A stretch of 7,117 nt of DNA, taken from the NCBI GenBank assembly GCA_031257725.1, contig JAIROD010000697.1, forward strand, positions 1 to 7,117, written 5' to 3'. Of the stretch, positions 5,865-7,117 are shown in pieces. The position numbers were made by a program, and so were the translations under genes. Below the pieces are notes generated by a model. It did not search any database. It saw nothing but the letters and a program-made list of their open reading frames with translations, and had not been told where the DNA came from. Origin of the DNA: Planctomycetaceae bacterium (GTDB lineage: Bacteria; Planctomycetota; Planctomycetia; Pirellulales; Thermoguttaceae). How positions within the stretch are numbered: the first letter of the stretch is position 1; each line of letters opens with the position of its first letter.

Positions 5865-6200
5865 TTATTTTTTTCCGGTTGCTTTGATTTTGATATCAAC
5901 GCCGGCTGGCAAGGTCAATTTATTAAGGGCGTCGATTGTTTTAGCGGTTGCTTGTACGATGTCGATCACACGTTTATGAGTTCGGATTTCGAACTGTTGT
6001 CGAGCTTTTTTATCGACATGGGGACTGGACAAAACGGTGTACCGTTCGATCCGGGTTGGGAGCGGGATGGGACCGCGAACAACGGAACCTGTTCTTTTAG
6101 CCGTGTCAACAATATCGGCGGCACTTTGATCGAGTATAGCGTGGTCAAACGCTTCCATCCGAATACGAATTATTTCTTGTCCGATTCCCGTCACAGTCAT
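5865..6200 (-). CDS. rpsJ: 30S ribosomal protein S10
   Basis: S10 belongs to the 30S head, and in many bacteria it also partners NusB in transcription antitermination. It is the first gene of the operon here. The 111-residue product has IRIRMEAFDHAILDQSAADI (about residues 11-30), VRGPIPLPTRIERYTVLSSP (about 41-60), HVDKKARQQFEIRTHKRVID (61-80) and LPAGVDIKIK near the end. All are core S10 signatures. E. coli S10 is 103 residues, and the excess is mostly at the N-terminus (MTVTGIGQE). The ATG at 6200 is only one base from GGAG. The in-frame GTG at 6194, two codons in, is seven bases from that GGAG and would give a 109-residue protein. I report the ATG but regard the GTG as a real alternative. 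Confidence 0.97.
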   Translation of the reverse strand: MTVTGIGQEIIRIRMEAFDHAILDQSAADIVDTAKRTGSVVRGPIPLPTRIERYTVLSSPHVDKKARQQFEIRTHKRVIDIVQATAKTIDALNKLTLPAGVDIKIKATGKK

Positions 6201-6287
6201 TCTCCGCTGTTTTTATCCGAAATCCAATTGCCAAAAAACTTTATTAATTAAAGGATGATTCCTTTGAATTACTGTCAGTTGCAACAA

Positions 6288-6316
6288 ATTCAAACTGAAG
6301 TGATCAAGGAAGTCAA
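6288..6316 (-). promoter_or_regulatory. Candidate sigma70-type promoter for rpsJ
   Basis: On the minus strand TTGACT (6316-6311) is followed after 17 bases by TTGAAT (6293-6288). These match the -35 consensus at five of six positions and the -10 consensus at four of six. A transcript would start about 80 bases before the rpsJ ATG. The match is modest in an AT-rich background, and no other data support it. Confidence 0.22.
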
Positions 6317-6663
6317 TAAATTTACCATCACACCGTTTTTCGTCAAGGGGAGAAAGTGGTACTTCGCAAATTTTTTTTATCCGATCAAAATCAGAGGCAA
6401 CATTTGCTTTTCTGAAAATTGACAAGCGATTTACCTTTTCAATTTTTCTCCGTCTCACCGATTACGGTGAAAGAACATGATAATATACCCAAGAGATTCG
6501 ATTAGACAATCCCCCCATCCGATATTCCATCATTTTTTTGTTTTTATTCACTCCTATTCCGCATGAGCTATCAAAAATATACGGTCTTGAATTTGATGAG
6601 TGATTGTTTTTTGTAATTCTTCAGTAGTGATCCTATTATTTATCATCAGTCCAATAATCAAGA

Positions 6664-6684
6664 GGTAGGCAACCTTTCGCCGAA
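6664..6684. repeat. Left copy of a 21-base direct repeat
   Basis: The sequence from GGTAGGCAAC to CTTTCGCCGAA at 6664-6684 recurs without a mismatch at 7051-7071. This left copy lacks the downstream arm that makes a hairpin in the right copy: it continues TGGTTTTT where the right copy has AGGTTGCG. It therefore looks like a truncated or decayed copy of the same element. Confidence 0.85.
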
Positions 6685-6720
6685 TGGTTTTTACTAATAC
6701 GGCGATAGCCCGACTTGACT

Positions 6721-6836
6721 GTGGCGGGAGCGTCCCCGCTCCCGAAAACCTGTGTGCGGACGGAAAACGGAAATAGGATGGCGACTCAACTTTTTCGGCA
6801 GCGAGGACGCCCGCCACTCCTGTGTGCAGACGGAAA
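6721..6836. mobile_element. MITE-like or REP-like element with inverted ends and a duplicated 18-base tail
   Basis: GTGGCGGG at 6721-6728 is matched by its inverse CCCGCCAC at 6809-6816. The similarity extends inwards (AGCGTCCCCGCT against the inverse of AGCGAGGACG), giving ends of about 20 bases around a 96-base unit. The left end also folds on itself perfectly: CGGGAGCG (6725-6732), loop TCCC, CGCTCCCG (6737-6744). An 18-base sequence, CCTGTGTGCGGACGGAAA, at 6749-6766 recurs at 6819-6836 with one difference. The patch is much richer in G and C than its surroundings. There is no transposase, so the mobile-element label is an inference from the structure; a REP-like structured repeat is equally possible. 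Confidence 0.45.
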
Positions 6837-6874
6837 TGGGAAAACCACTGAATAGATACAAATCAAATTTGTAA

Positions 6875-6912
6875 TTGACAAGTAATCTTACAACAAAATT
6901 GTATCTTGTCAA
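6875..6912. repeat. Nested inverted repeat with TTGACAAG ends
   Basis: TTGACAAG at 6875-6882 is the exact inverse of CTTGTCAA at 6905-6912. Inside it, TACAA (6889-6893) and TTGTA (6899-6903) form a second inverted pair around CAAAA. Both outer arms contain a perfect TTGACA facing inwards, one on each strand. On the minus strand TAAGAT follows 16 bases after TTGACA, a possible promoter; the plus-strand -10 is poor. It could also be a protein-binding site. Confidence 0.5.
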
Positions 6913-7018
6913 CAACACAACAACAAATTTGTCTGATTCTTTTATTTTTCACGGAAATATTGCTTTTTATGACCAACCAACAAACAAACACTCCCAATAG
7001 TAACTGTCTATTTTAATT

Positions 7019-7038
7019 TTCGTAAATTTGTTTACGAA
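7019..7038. repeat. Perfect eight-base-pair hairpin
   Basis: TTCGTAAA (7019-7026), loop TTTG, TTTACGAA (7031-7038) pair without a mismatch. There is no T-run after it on either strand in the direction that would make a terminator, so I leave its role open. Confidence 0.6.
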
Positions 7039-7050
7039 TGGAAATTACAT

Positions 7051-7078
7051 GGTAGGCAACCTTTCGCCGAAAGGTTGC
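7051..7078. repeat. Right copy of the 21-base repeat, forming a ten-base-pair hairpin
   Basis: This copy contains GCAACCTTTC (7056-7065), a three-base loop GCC, and GAAAGGTTGC (7069-7078), a perfect stem of ten pairs. The first 21 bases are identical to 6664-6684. It is followed by CGGTTGGTTT at 7081-7090, itself repeated at 7108-7117 on the right edge. No T-run supports termination towards rpsJ. Confidence 0.75.
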
Positions 7079-7117
7079 GCCGGTTGGTTTATTATTCGAG
7101 TTGTACGCGGTTGGTTT

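Larger units (their letters stand above)
6201..7117. other. Upstream region without a convincing gene
   Basis: This stretch of about 900 bases upstream of rpsJ contains no open frame I can assign to a family. It holds a weak promoter candidate near 6288-6316 and a six-pair hairpin, TCACCG-ATTA-CGGTGA, at 6455-6470. It also holds an AT-rich stretch at about 6480-6560, a repeat-bearing GC-rich patch at 6721-6836 and several inverted repeats towards the right edge. No tRNA-like cloverleaf is apparent. The promoter and leader of the S10 operon most likely lie here, but the upstream neighbour is outside the window. Confidence 0.7.

Noticed and set aside
6213..6458. Open frame of 81 codons on the minus strand, ending 12 bases before the rpsJ start
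   Set aside because: It needs a GTG start inside a hairpin, has no ribosome-binding sequence placed for it that I trust, and its protein (MRRRKIEKVNRLSIF...) resembles no family I know. The closeness to rpsJ keeps it from being excluded entirely, but it is more likely chance in the leader region.
6554..6817. Open frame of 87 codons on the minus strand
   Set aside because: Its first third runs through the inverted-end GC-rich repeat and its middle through the 21-base repeat, so the apparent protein is mostly translated repeat. No family signature is visible.
7019..7038. Perfect hairpin considered as a terminator of an upstream gene
   Set aside because: The T-rich stretch lies before the hairpin on the plus strand, and no T-run follows it on the minus strand, so it does not fit intrinsic termination in either direction.

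Overview
The window holds the greater part of a bacterial S10 ribosomal-protein operon, all on the minus strand. In the direction of transcription (right to left) the order is rpsJ (S10), rplC (L3), rplD (L4), rplW (L23), rplB (L2), rpsS (S19), rplV (L22), rpsC (S3), rplP (L16), rpmC (L29) and rpsQ (S17). The last gene is cut by the left edge of the window. This is the canonical bacterial order with no gene missing or inserted. All eleven proteins look intact and carry their family signatures.

The organism is most likely a member of the Planctomycetota, probably near the Pirellulales, with a genome of moderate to low GC. This rests on protein details and is inference. L3 carries an internal segment ending in CEPKKFIREFR. 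L2 has the GGRHPVTPTGKPTKG motif after HPHGGGEG. The S3 tail ends in PKRSYKR and is encoded across the start of rplP. These resemble planctomycete proteins as I remember them; I could not run a search.

Layout. Positions 1-923 are tightly packed: rpsQ, rpmC and rplP are separated by 25 bases or joined by overlaps, and rplP overlaps rpsC by 62 bases. From rpsC to rpsJ (862-6200) the genes are separated by spacers of about 80 to 280 bases, which is loose for this operon. Three of these spacers carry short GTTAAC-linked palindromes of one family. Several stop codons lie inside short AT-rich repeats.

Positions 6201-7117 have no convincing gene. This upstream region holds a possible rpsJ promoter, a MITE-like or REP-like element with inverted ends, a 21-base direct repeat present twice, and several compact hairpins. 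No tuf or fusA gene is visible upstream of rpsJ, although that is a common arrangement in other bacteria.

The encoded proteins build both subunits. S10, S19, S3 and S17 go to the 30S subunit; L3, L4, L23, L2, L22, L16 and L29 go to the 50S subunit. They include the peptidyl-transferase-centre proteins (L2, L3, L16), the exit-tunnel proteins (L4, L22) and the tunnel-exit docking proteins (L23, L29). I found no evidence of an undescribed enzymatic or defence system. The unusual content is the palindrome family in the spacers, the repeat-rich upstream region and the rpsC/rplP overlap.
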